Assembly (NCBI GenBank): GCA_932294295.1
Contig: OW028575.1
Location: forward strand, 42,380,753 to 42,444,752
Source of the DNA: Alitta virens
Taxonomy: Eukaryota; Annelida; Polychaeta; Phyllodocida; Nereididae
Reading direction: 5' to 3'
Length of the DNA: 64,000 nucleotides
The notes beneath the pieces were generated by a model. It searched no databases. It was not told where the DNA came from and was given only the letters and a program-made list of their open reading frames with translations. Below are positions 13,452 through 23,432 of the stretch, in pieces. The position numbers were made by a program, and so were the translations under genes. Position 1 is the first letter of the stretch, and each line of letters begins with the position of its first letter.

Positions 13452-14410
13452 TTTCCTGCAAATACATTTTTTTATTTCAGCTTTGTCGGCGACATTTTTA
13501 TCCCTCCGCCGATGTATATGTAGATATATCTAGTAGCGGATTTAGGGGAGGGCGGTGTAGGGGGTAAACCTTGGCCTAGTATTTATATTTTTCTAGCTGG
13601 ATCCATATATCTGTATATCTGAATATATACTAGTAACATAACATTTTAACTGTCAGTACATAGTATTATATTTTATGTATAAGCTATATTGGCAATTTAG
13701 TTTAGCTATTACTAGTATTAGCTTTAATTATAGGCCTATTATTTTAATATTCAGAATCATTAATACATGAGGGTGGGGCCCTGGGGGCCTAGCTCAGTGG
13801 TAGTGCGCTGGGCTACCACTGGGTCCCGGGTTCAATTCCCGGTCGAGCCTATGTTGGATGGCTGTTTCATCCTTCGTCTCATTGCCATGGTCCCTACCTG
13901 TCCTAATTAGCCCATCACTGCATCAGGTGCAGAAATACAGGACATAAAGCCCTGATCCACCTCCACCACATTAATACATTTGCATGTGTGTTTCAAACGG
14001 TGATTGAAGAATTTGTCACAGACCTTGTTCTGAACTTATCTGAAGGGAGGGGTCACTGCATGCACTGACCACTGTCACTAGTGTTCTGTTTTGGTTTTGA
14101 CGTTTGCAGCTTCTCGCGCCAAATATTTGCATACCAAGCAAATGCTTAATCTGTTAATAGAGTAACTCATAGACTCATTGCATTAGTTTTTTTTATAGTA
14201 GCAATAGAACGATAGAAAATTTATTTGACATAATTACTGTAATTTATAATTTTTTCTCATACTTGAGGATTCTTAATCATATTGTTTAAAATCTTGATTT
14301 TGTTTGCGAGGTCACTATTTACATAACATGTGGATTTGGAGTGAGTGAGGGTGATTACAAAGTCATTGACGTTTGAGCTGAGTGAAGCCGGCGAATCCCA
14401 TCAAGCAAAG
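13452..14410. other. Intergenic spacer between divergent endonuclease IV and MSRB1 genes
   Basis: This 959-bp spacer separates two divergent start codons and so may hold both promoters. A tRNA-derived SINE (13769-13968) occupies its middle. No TATA box or CpG-rich core is convincing by eye. The rest is AT-rich with no coding signal. Confidence 0.5.
13769..13968 (+). mobile_element. tRNA-derived SINE, full length, 11-bp target duplication
   Basis: The 5' part is a tRNA-like Pol III promoter: A-box-like TAGCTCAGTGG and B-box GGGTTCAATTCC. An unrelated body follows, containing TTGGATGGCTGTTTCATCC, CATGGTCCCTACCTGTCC and TAATTAGCCCATCA, with a tail related to AATCCACCC. A perfect CATTAATACAT flanks it at 13758-13768 and 13969-13979, which proves retroposition. 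The tRNA part would not make a functional tRNA because the acceptor end is not preserved. Relatives lie at 48311, 52137, 57007 and 57118. Confidence 0.9.
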
Positions 14411-15735
14411 ATGTCGTTCTGCAGCTGGTTTGGAGAAGAACGATACCGTGACCATTTTGAAGTTGGTGGGTTGAAAACTAGGCCTATATACAATTACGGA
14501 GGTATTATCGACACTTGACGATAGTGATGCAGACCGGACCGCCTTTTGTGGGGTGGTCCGATATTCCTTAAAGTGGTCCGGTACTGGTCCGGTCCAGGGT
14601 CAGGTGGTCCGGTATTATTACTGGACTGGTCCAGAAGCGATCCATCGGCATTTTTTAAATTATGATAAAAACAAGGTTTAGCCAAAGTTTTTTATTTAAA
14701 AAAAAAACATAACTTATGTTTTTTTTTTTAAATAAAAAACTTTTCCTGCGGTCCGGACCGCGGTCCAGGCACCCAGTACCGGTATTTTGTTGGTCCGGTA
14801 CCGATGCGGTCCAGGGTCGGACCGCGTACCGGACCGGACCCATGCGGTCTGGTCTGCATCACTACTTGACGACAGGGCGGGTATACACAATCACATCAAA
14901 TTTTTTTTTTTTAACTAATTTAAGTCGAAAATACCCGTCCTAGCTGTCGATAATACCTCCATTACGGTACATGTATAGAATTGAAACTTAATGAAAGTGT
15001 GACTGAAATGTCAAAATCAAGTACAATCTTACTGATTCTTACATAATAATGATAAAATATAATATATTCATTAATATTGTAAATGGATTTCTTTGTTAGG
15101 TATATATGTGTGCAGTAACTGTGGACATCCTCTTTTTCCAAGTCGTGCCAAATTTGAACATTCTTCCCCCTGGCCGGCTTTTACACGGACACTGCGAGAT
15201 GATAGTGTTGTAAAACACAAGGAGTCCGCATCTGCATTTAAGGTGAGAATTATGAACTTACCTTACGAGTTCCTATGATAATATATGTAAAGTACAGAGC
15301 TTAAAACTGTAAGAAAATTAATGCAAAATTAAATTTTTTCGAAATAAGTACCAATGGCAATGCTAAACATATTCCATCATGATTTATAGGTTCGTTGCGG
15401 AAAGTGTCAGCAAGGTCTGGGTCATGAGTTTTTGGGCGATGGACCGAAGGAAGGGAAGTCACGCTTCTGAATATTCAGTTCTTCCCTCAAATTCGTTCCT
15501 CAGCAAAGTGAGTCATTGTTGGAATTAAAATTTTGTATGTTTGTCATAAATCTGAACAAATTAAAAGGCTAATAAAGCCCTAATTGCCATGGAAAAGTAC
15601 AGGCTTCTGGGTTAACCATATGTGCATATTGCTAGACAAATTAATTAATTGTGTGTGCTATGAATGTATACCTAGATATGTTAATATTGTTGTATTTTTG
15701 TTTCAGAGCTGAAGGAAGGAAAGGAAGGGAAATAA
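14411..15735 (+). CDS. MSRB1: Methionine-R-sulfoxide reductase B1, selenoprotein with in-frame TGA (Sec)
   Basis: Four exons: 14411-14465, 15100-15242, 15390-15507 and 15707-15735, giving 345 nt and 114 residues including selenocysteine. The start MSFCSWFGEE matches the family N-terminus. Two zinc-binding CxxC pairs are visible (CSNCG, CGKCQ), together with HSSPWPAF and GLGHEFLGDGP. The catalytic position, in the context GKSRF-TGA-IFSSSLKFVP, is a TGA at 15468-15470. Downstream translation keeps the MSRB1 C-terminus through the next intron and ends at TAA 15733-15735. The TGA is therefore recoded as Sec, codon 93. Role: reduces methionine-R-sulfoxide in proteins using thioredoxin, in cytosol and nucleus. 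Standard gene callers would stop at this TGA. A SECIS element is required in the 3' UTR but I could not place one with confidence. Confidence 0.94.
14498..14960. mobile_element. Older MITE in MSRB1 intron 1, split by a nested hAT-like MITE
   Basis: Terminal inverted repeats GGAGGTATTATCGACA (left) and TGTCGATAATACCTCC (right) are perfect, and ATTAC flanks both ends (14493-14497, 14961-14965). Inward homology continues with CGGGTAT and ATACCCG. Removing the nested insertion leaves a host element of about 110 bp. Non-coding. Confidence 0.75.
14522..14864. mobile_element. hAT-like MITE with 8-bp target duplication
   Basis: The ends are TAGTGATGCAGACC and its near-perfect inverse, flanked by CTTGACGA at 14514-14521 and 14865-14872. 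An 8-bp duplication with TAG-G termini is the signature of the hAT superfamily. The interior has many GGTCCGG words in both orientations. At its centre is a near-perfect A/T palindrome of about 28-bp arms (14684-14744). Non-autonomous. It sits inside the older MITE at 14498-14960. Confidence 0.85.
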
Positions 15736-17826
15736 ACAAGCAATGCGTCTTCCCTGTGCAAACATCCTGTGATCAAGGAATCCCGTTATAACCTATTCCA
15801 GCCTATGCCTTCCAATTTTGGTCAATATGTGAATTTGGGTTATAGATCTACACTGTGTTTCAATATTCTTTGTCTCCAGTTGTGACTTCATCAGACTTCA
15901 TGTGTACAGTTTCTCTATTATTTTTGAATATCGTTAAACCAGAGGACTTGGCTAGTTTTTATATAATAAAAAGAAATCCGTTTTAGCAAGGGCACACAAT
16001 AATAAACTACGAGAAAGTTACACCTGTTCCCCAAGTGAAACAGTGCCTTCTGGCAAGTCAATATGTAGACTTACTGGAAAAAAAAACGTTTAAGGTTAAA
16101 ACTCAGTCATACAGAAAACCTATTTGACGATAGAACCTAAAATTGCGCTTGGCTGTTGTGACCTAGCTAGTAGTAATATATCTCATGAAAAATATAGCGA
16201 GTTTACGATGTATTTTATTTTGAAAATCTCATTTTTTCTACCTCATTAAAAGGCTTCATAGCAAATGCTCTTCTGTGGTAGGTTATCAGGGGATTCCCCA
16301 GCTGGTTTAAAATCTAACAATGCAGTCAGGCAACACTGTGAGGACTTGTGAAACTTCAAAGTTCAAGCCAAATGGGCGACTTTGGAGTGGATGTAGATTA
16401 TTTTTCCTGTGCAGTGATGCCATTGCAGTGTCAGATTCTGCCACCTGGTTTCAGTATTAATAGTCCAGATAAAAGTATGTGGTGATAATCACATTTACTG
16501 AAGTCTCAATAATTGTTTACATGTTTTTGTTTCATTGTTAGCGTATTTATTAATTAGGGCATAGTATTGGGTACAAAAGCTTTTACTATGTATATTATGG
16601 ATATGTTATAGCTCAGGATTATGGGTTTATTTGTCTCATATGATGTCCAGGCAATTTTTTGCCTGTTCCATAGACCTTGTCGCATTATTTCTCAAAATGT
16701 AAATATAATGAATTTAAAGAGCTAGTTATACTTGGCAACATTATCAAATATTCCATAACTGTGAGGATAACTAACATTTGATTCCCATTTATAATTTAAG
16801 AATTGCAATGACACCATTGGTGACATCCGCAATACATTTATAGGAAAAGATTATCCTTGATGAACAGCTGAACTATCAATAAAAAGTAATGAATCTCATA
16901 ATTTACTATTGGATAACAATAATAACCTATGAAAATTCATGTAAGGGTTTTAATAGATCTCAGGTGATGTTATAATCATGTAAATTGTTTTAAACTGTTT
17001 ATAATCATGTAAGACCAGTTTATTTATGATAGCTAGTCATCACTTAAGACATCTCAACATCATACATTGACTGTAATTGAGTGTGGACTGTATAGCTATT
17101 CTACAGATGTACCCCAATTTTTATGTGACAGCGTGTTGTGCCTGTAACCTAATTGTAAATAAATTTTATTCTTAATTACTTTTGAATTCTTTATAATAGT
17201 TCTGCTCCTTATGATCTAAAACTTGATCACAGGCAGATTGAGTCACTTCATATAACCTTAGCAATACACACGAGATATGCAGATATCATAATTATGGGCA
17301 ACCAATTATCTGACAATTTTTTTTTAACTACAAGATTTTCTACAAACTAAATTTCAGCTCAGGGTTACTAAGAAGGACTAACCATCATAACAAGGTTTTT
17401 GTCTAGGAACAGATTTTTGCCAATCTTTTACACCAGCCCCAATTATTTCTATGTTTATGTCTCAATCAGGTACACAAAACATTGGTACCATCCACTCAGC
17501 CAGGCAGGCTTGGACTCAGCATTGCTGCGATGTAAGGCAATAATTTTCACAGCAGCAGCAACTCAAATTGGAATTTTTCCACGCTGACTCTAAACTTACA
17601 CGACAAAATTAAACTACACCAGCTTGAAAATTAGCTCTTTATTAACATCAACTCCAGAGCAATGCATGGATTACATGGAACAAATATCTTGTGATTCTAG
17701 TTCTAAAATATAACTGATCGTAACAATTTTAGTCTCAACAAGGTATCTAAAGTACCTGTCATTAAATACACATTAGAAAACATTACCTGTACAATATCAC
17801 AATAAAGCTTCAATATATATCCTGGG
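15736..17826 (+). other. MSRB1 3' UTR and convergent spacer with RPP21
   Basis: No coding exon is seen. AATAAA signals at about 15964 and at 17158-17163 could end MSRB1 transcripts. An RPP21 signal in minus orientation (TTTATT on +, 17638-17643) lies about 185 bp past the RPP21 stop. The MSRB1 SECIS should be in this interval. A short stem (CAGGCAATTTTTTGCCTG at about 16647-16665, preceded by ATGA) is the only partial candidate, and it lacks the usual helix length. Confidence 0.45.
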
Positions 17827-18755
17827 CTACCTAACATTACAGTCATGCAACACTCCATTCACTCCATTGATAATGTCTTTGCCAATTTCTGCTTGACTGA
17901 AATCTGTGCGACTTGTGACAGAACCACGTTTACCACAGCTCACAACAGCTTCAGTTTTGAATTTTGGAGAATTTTTACATTTGTTAGAGTTCTTATTGTG
18001 TTCCACATTTGCACCCATTTGAGAAGATGACTTGCTATCTTGCTCTTTTTGTTCCTGATGTTGCTTGCTTTGGTTCGATGAGCCTATGATTGATGAATTT
18101 AATACTTCTGGATTGCTCACATGGAGCTGATAATTTTTGTCAGCAACGAACCTTTTCACCGTCCCACAATCCATGCACCTAATAACCGTGTGCTTCTGCC
18201 GATTTCCTGAAATGGGAATAATATTAGCTTTTCATTTTATCATGACATACAATACAGTGGTCATTCAATAGCAAGTAGCATCTTATTACAAAGATATTAC
18301 ACGAATCAATGCAAAGCAAGCAGAATTATTACCTCGCACTCTCACTGTTGACGTGACTCCTGGCACCAACAGCATGAAACATTTTTTGCACAACTGTCTT
18401 TTTATGTCTGGATGGCTGTGGGGAAGAGAGTGAGAAAACACATTTAATGGCACACAAAACACACATGATATAAATTATATATTTTACAGCTGGAAATATG
18501 AATGTTATTGAGCACAGTGGCATATACTTACATTCGGAGTACTTCCCTTTTGGCCACAGACCTGAGAGTGTGAGCATAGAATCTCACCAGTTCAGTATTT
18601 TTACTGTTTTGTTCAAGTGCCAGAATTGCTGCCTGAAAAAAAGACGTTCACAAGAATAATTTATTTGTTTATCACAGCCAAAATTAAAATTTTCAATACA
18701 TTTGTAAATTAATTTTATTATTTCTGTGTATACCTTTAATCAAAGTGTATTAATA

Positions 18756-18789
<34 letters not shown>

Positions 18790-19927
18790 TTTCTGAGAAG
18801 CTCTTCAGACTTTCATTAGATTATGCAATATTCTTGAGTACACTTTACTCAATCTGTATGATAAAAGCATGAATATTATATTACATTACTAGACTGATGT
18901 CTACTATTAGCATCATCAGGAGTTACCACTCACTGACTGTTTGCACCGCCAGGCAATGTAATAAGCAGGATCTGTCTGCACCACCTGTTACCGAACAGGC
19001 ATAGATAACTAATTTCCCTCAATGCTAAAACAGCGACAACTGAAATAGCAATGTACTATCATCAATGATTATCAGGCAAAATGGCGACAGGGCTACTGCA
19101 TGATCCCTCGAATCACGCTCAAACTGCCTACCCTATGAACCACACATGCAGCTCACAGCGGGTCTAGGCCAAAGCACCATGGAGCATAGAGCAACTAAGA
19201 GGGATTCCCCTCCCCCCCCCCCCCTAGCTATCTAAAGAATACACTCTACTATACCCTATGGTCTATACTCTAGTGATTTCACAGAGTGCACGTATTTGCC
19301 AAGCTCTAGCTGCTACCATAGACGTTACATTTAATTCGGCAAACCGGCGTGGTAGACCGGAGCACACCAGTCCATGATAGGTGTACCTAGGTCGGCGTGG
19401 TGCATTTCTTCGTCCGGTGTGAAATTATTAACCAGGCAAATCCTGTAAAGATCTTATAACCTACTCTTTCTATGTTTATATTAGTTACTAACGAAAAGTT
19501 CTATGTTGCTGACTGCATGAGCACTGCACTGGTCGCATGAACATTTTTTTCTAGATGGATTTCCACAATTTAGCCAAAACTTTACCAATAAAGTTCTTCA
19601 CAAGGCAATTTTGCACATTTTACAAGTATTATAGCCTTAGGCTAAAAATTGAGTCGGGGCAAACCGTGGCACACCACTGTCACCAGTCTATCCAAACACA
19701 TGCACCCAAAAAAAGATGCAACAAAATGTGCAATGCAATCATGTGCCATGATGTGGCAATTATCCTTAATTTGCTTAAAGCTTAATTTGTACAGATCTGC
19801 CCATATTTGAGGGGCTATTCTGGTAATTCAAGACTCACAAGAGTACTCCCATATATACCTGATATAAGTAATTGATTCTCTTGAATGCACAGCTTCCCTT
19901 CATTTGTATTTTATCACTTTTTCCCAT
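17827..19927 (-). CDS. RPP21: RPP21, protein subunit p21 of RNase P / RNase MRP, complete
   Basis: Four minus-strand exons: 19927-19859, 18632-18532, 18415-18333 and 18206-17827, giving 633 nt and 210 aa with phases intact. The order matches RPP21/Rpr2: FKRINYLYQAAILALEQN (first helix), VRFYAHTLRSVAKREVL, then the zinc-ribbon pairs KRQLCKKCFMLLVPG and TVIRCMDCGTVKRF. These give the four zinc-ligand cysteines (CxxC and CxxC). About 90 C-terminal residues are Ser/Gln/Lys-rich and poorly conserved, making the protein longer than the roughly 154 residues of human RPP21. Role: zinc-ribbon subunit of nuclear RNase P, which removes 5' leaders of pre-tRNA, and of related RNase MRP. I placed the start at the ATG of MGKSDKIQMKGS because it opens the exon ending in NYLYQ; the inner ATG at 19903 is the alternative. 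Confidence 0.9.
18755..18787. repeat. (TA)n microsatellite in RPP21 intron 1
   Basis: An uninterrupted run of TA dinucleotides sits in the 1.2-kb first intron of RPP21. The remainder of that intron is unremarkable apart from a 13-C tract at 19212-19224. Confidence 0.9.
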
Positions 19928-21138
19928 TTTTGATGCTGAAACTTCCAACTTGGCAACAGCAGACAGATTTTTTGGGTGTCTTAGGAATAAATACCCACAC
20001 AATATTTACAATAAGATACCCAGATAATTCAACATTTTTGAATAATCAAATTTTAAACAAATTTTTCGATGCACTTTTATAATCAAAATATTAATCGCCA
20101 TCACCAATGGATGCTGGAAAAAGTTTTGAAGGATAACATTCACTGCGACACCCTCCATTTGACCTCAGTGTTGTGGACGGACGCTTGCACGTTTCTGCAG
20201 TTCAAGACCAATAACATCACTGAAACATGTAGCCAATCCGTATAATGAGTTTGTGCCCTTGAAGTGGACATACCTTGTCAGTTTAAGCCATTTCTCTTTC
20301 AAATTTTTCTTAATTTGATTTGCTAGTACATGTATATTCAAATTTCAATATATTTGTATGTTAGATTGTTTATGCCATTGCCATTGAAAAACAAGGGCTG
20401 TGAAATACAAAATGAAAGATGGGGTTTAGTGCAGTATAGGGGACTCAAATTAATGACAACATATTTGGCGTCCCAAGGAATATAAAATATATCATTGTTT
20501 AGACCAAATTTTGTCACTTTTGAAGTTTTACATTGTAGATCGTGGAGGTTTGGGGCCCAAGAAAGAAAAAAAATTAAAAAATTGGTTGGATGTCTATGTG
20601 ATAGGAGGGGAGTAATTATACTAATGGTTATTGTAAACATATATGTGTATATGCAGCAATGTTTTATTGTACATGAACTAGCATAAAGTAATGGACAGTA
20701 ATATAACAGAAAGTTACAGCCAGATGATAATCCTTGTCCAGTAATAGTGATCTTCCACCTTAGGGCTGCATTTAGGCTGACAAACATGAATAATCTGTGT
20801 GCAGATTCTAATTGGATACGGTCTGCATTTTTATGGGATGTAGTAGATATATACTTGTGGTAGCGCCCTTCGCTTGTGAGTGTATTTTGTAGATAATGCT
20901 TAATTTTTAAAACCATAGATTATCACAATATGTTTGTGTGTTTAATTGGACCACATTGCTCAAGGTTCACCAGCATTTTATGAAAGAATGTTGGAAAGAA
21001 ATTCACATGCATAGGGGCGGCCACTCTGCAATGATACATTAGGAAGTTGTTCGTGCATCTGTTCAGCACCTGTTGTATTCATCTGTATATTTCTTTGCAT
21101 AACAATTTCATTGTTGAATTCACAGATTAACCAAGGCC
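19928..21138. other. Divergent spacer between RPP21 and COX10
   Basis: This 1.2-kb spacer between two housekeeping genes transcribed in opposite directions is a candidate shared promoter. I see no convincing core motif or coding exon. Open frames on either strand here (for example 20338-20916 on the minus strand) have AT-driven composition and no recognisable domain. Confidence 0.4.
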
Positions 21139-23432
21139 ATGGAGAGACAAGCAACAGTGAAGCTATTTTCAGTCTTACATCGTTCGTCATGGGCAAGAAG
21201 ATGTATCGTGAAGCAAATGCGATTTGAAGGCAGAACAGCTGGTGTCAGCTTGATATTGAAAAAGGTATGAGTGAGAGCAAGATGCCCTGCTGTATGCCTG
21301 ATTTTTTTAAAGCATTGTGCACTTACTTATTTCTGATGCTTCATATTTATTGTTTATATATAATTGTTCTGTTTTGCAGACTTACGCTACGAAGCCAGTT
21401 CCTGAAGAAGAAGACAATGGAGTCAATAGCAAAAAACCAACGGAGCTGGCCAAATCTGAAATGGTTGTTACAGATTCTGAGAACACAAGCTCTAAAACAC
21501 AAGACATTCGCCAAATGATCCAAGCATGTCAAGAGGACAACAAATGTGACAAGAATTTCACTTTGTTTCACAAACCAACGAAACATGCAATAGATGTGAA
21601 AGGGTCGGCAGTACCTGGACAAGATGTTACTCTGCACTTTCAAGGGACAAATAACATGGTAAACTTTGTCTTCAAAAACAATAAAGATTTGTCCCATGAG
21701 GTTGAAGATGACCAGGGCGACAAACTGCCATCTATGCAGTCAATAGATGAACATAAATGGAAACCGGTTGGAATCGAATACAAAAAATTACCGGAGTATT
21801 ATTTGAAGTTGTCCAAGATCCGGCTGACAGGATTGGTTGTCATTACAACTCAAGCGGGTTATGCCATTGCACCTGGAGTTTTTGATCCATGGACGTTCTT
21901 AATCTGCAGCATTGGAACTGGTCTGACATCAGCGGCAGCTAATTCTATTAATCAGGTAATATATGATCTCTTCTTCTGTGGGAAATATATTTATATTCGA
22001 TTTTACTTGAATTTTTAGACGTGAATATTTTTATTCCAGTTTTTCGAAGTGCCATATGATTCTCAGATGAATCGAACCAAAAACCGAGTCCTTGTCAGAG
22101 GAATGCTAACGTAAGTGTCAAGTCTCTGATGATGTGTTTATTCATTAACACAAAAACTCCTTACTTTGCTAATAAATAGTATGAAGTGCAAGCCATTTTG
22201 CTGGCCAGTTAATTTCTGATAAATAGTTGCTTTTTATTCTGTTCGATGCTCGTTATTTTGAATTGTTAATGGCACAAATAATGTGTTGGATTTTTATTTC
22301 AGACCTCTGCACGCTGTAGGATTTGCCATAGCGGCAGGGGGCATTGGGACAGCGATGTTAGCAAGCTTAGTAAACCCTTTAACTGCTGGTTTGGGACTGT
22401 TCAACCTCTTTCTGTACACCATGTGTTATACACCCATGAAACGCCTGAGTGTCGCTAATACATGGGTCGGATCCGTTGTTGGTGCCATACCCCCAATGAT
22501 GGGCTGGGCAGCATGCACCGGTGCTCTGGATCCTGGTAAGTTAACTTTATATTATTCTTGGGAGTTTGTTGTTTTTTGCAAAATTGCTGTAATATTATGC
22601 TAATTTCAAAGTTTAAAATAAGTAGAAGTTTGCTGTAGTCTATAATAATTACATAGACTAATGAGTATAGATTGATCAATCTAACTGAAATAAGCAAGCA
22701 CCTCCTTTAGTGTTGAGTCTCTGCTGACCGCTTCTCTTGTTGGACATCGTGAAATGAAATGATGATATGAAGCTAATTGTGTGACTCGTGCTGTGTTCCA
22801 TAACTGTTGTTTTAGTAACAAATTAGAGTGTCTCCTTATTATGGAACTTAATCCCAACAACTGAGAGCAAGCATAAAAAAAATTGTGAAAAATTATATAT
22901 AAATAATTCAAAATTAACAAAATTACTCAAACTGCTTTATTCTTAGTGTACTTAATTGTTGTCTTCAGGAGCCTGGCTATTGGGTGCCATCCTCTTTTCC
23001 TGGCAGTTTCCGCACTTTAACGCGCTGAGTTGGAATCTTCGCCCCGATTATTCTCGTGCTGGTTACCGCATGATGTCTGTCGTCAACCCTGAGTTGTGCA
23101 AACGAGTGGCACTCCGCCACTCAGTGGGAATGATCGGTCTTTGTACGCTCGCTCCTGTTCTAGGGGTCACCACCTGGACTTTTGCCGTGGATTCCTTCCC
23201 ACTAAATGCTTACATGGCTTATTTAGCATGGGAATTTTATCGCAAAGGAGACAGTAATTCCTCTCGGAGACTTTTCCGCTTCTCCCTTGTGCATATACCA
23301 GCTCTCATGATTCTCATGCTAATCAGCAAAAAATCGTTTGGTGCCAAAAAGACTGAGGAGAGTTCCGCCTTGTCTAAGGCTCCTTCTACGGCTGTTCCAG
23401 TTAAAATTGCCCCCTCAGGCACTACGTCTTAG
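21139..23432 (+). CDS. COX10: COX10, protoheme IX farnesyltransferase (heme O synthase), complete
   Basis: Five exons: 21139-21264, 21380-21955, 22040-22110, 22303-22535 and 22969-23432, giving 1470 nt and 489 aa with all phases consistent. The first about 45 residues are basic and hydroxylated without acidic residues apart from two Glu, as in a mitochondrial presequence. A long low-conservation linker follows. The UbiA prenyltransferase core starts at [19 protein letters not shown]. The family's first aspartate motif is [14 protein letters not shown] (the DxxMxRT box), and the second lies in [12 protein letters not shown]. Membrane segments include [18 protein letters not shown] and [11 protein letters not shown]. 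Role: adds a farnesyl group to heme b to make heme O in the inner mitochondrial membrane, the first step to heme A of cytochrome oxidase. An AATAAA lies at 23591-23596. No disabling change seen. Confidence 0.96.

Noticed and set aside
13783..13852. Possible functional tRNA gene
   Set aside because: A and B boxes are present, but the acceptor stem does not pair, the SINE body and tail follow, and an 11-bp target duplication encloses all of it; it is a SINE.
20338..20916. 192-codon open frame on the minus strand between RPP21 and COX10
   Set aside because: Composition follows AT-rich DNA, no domain or family resemblance, and no splice or poly(A) support.
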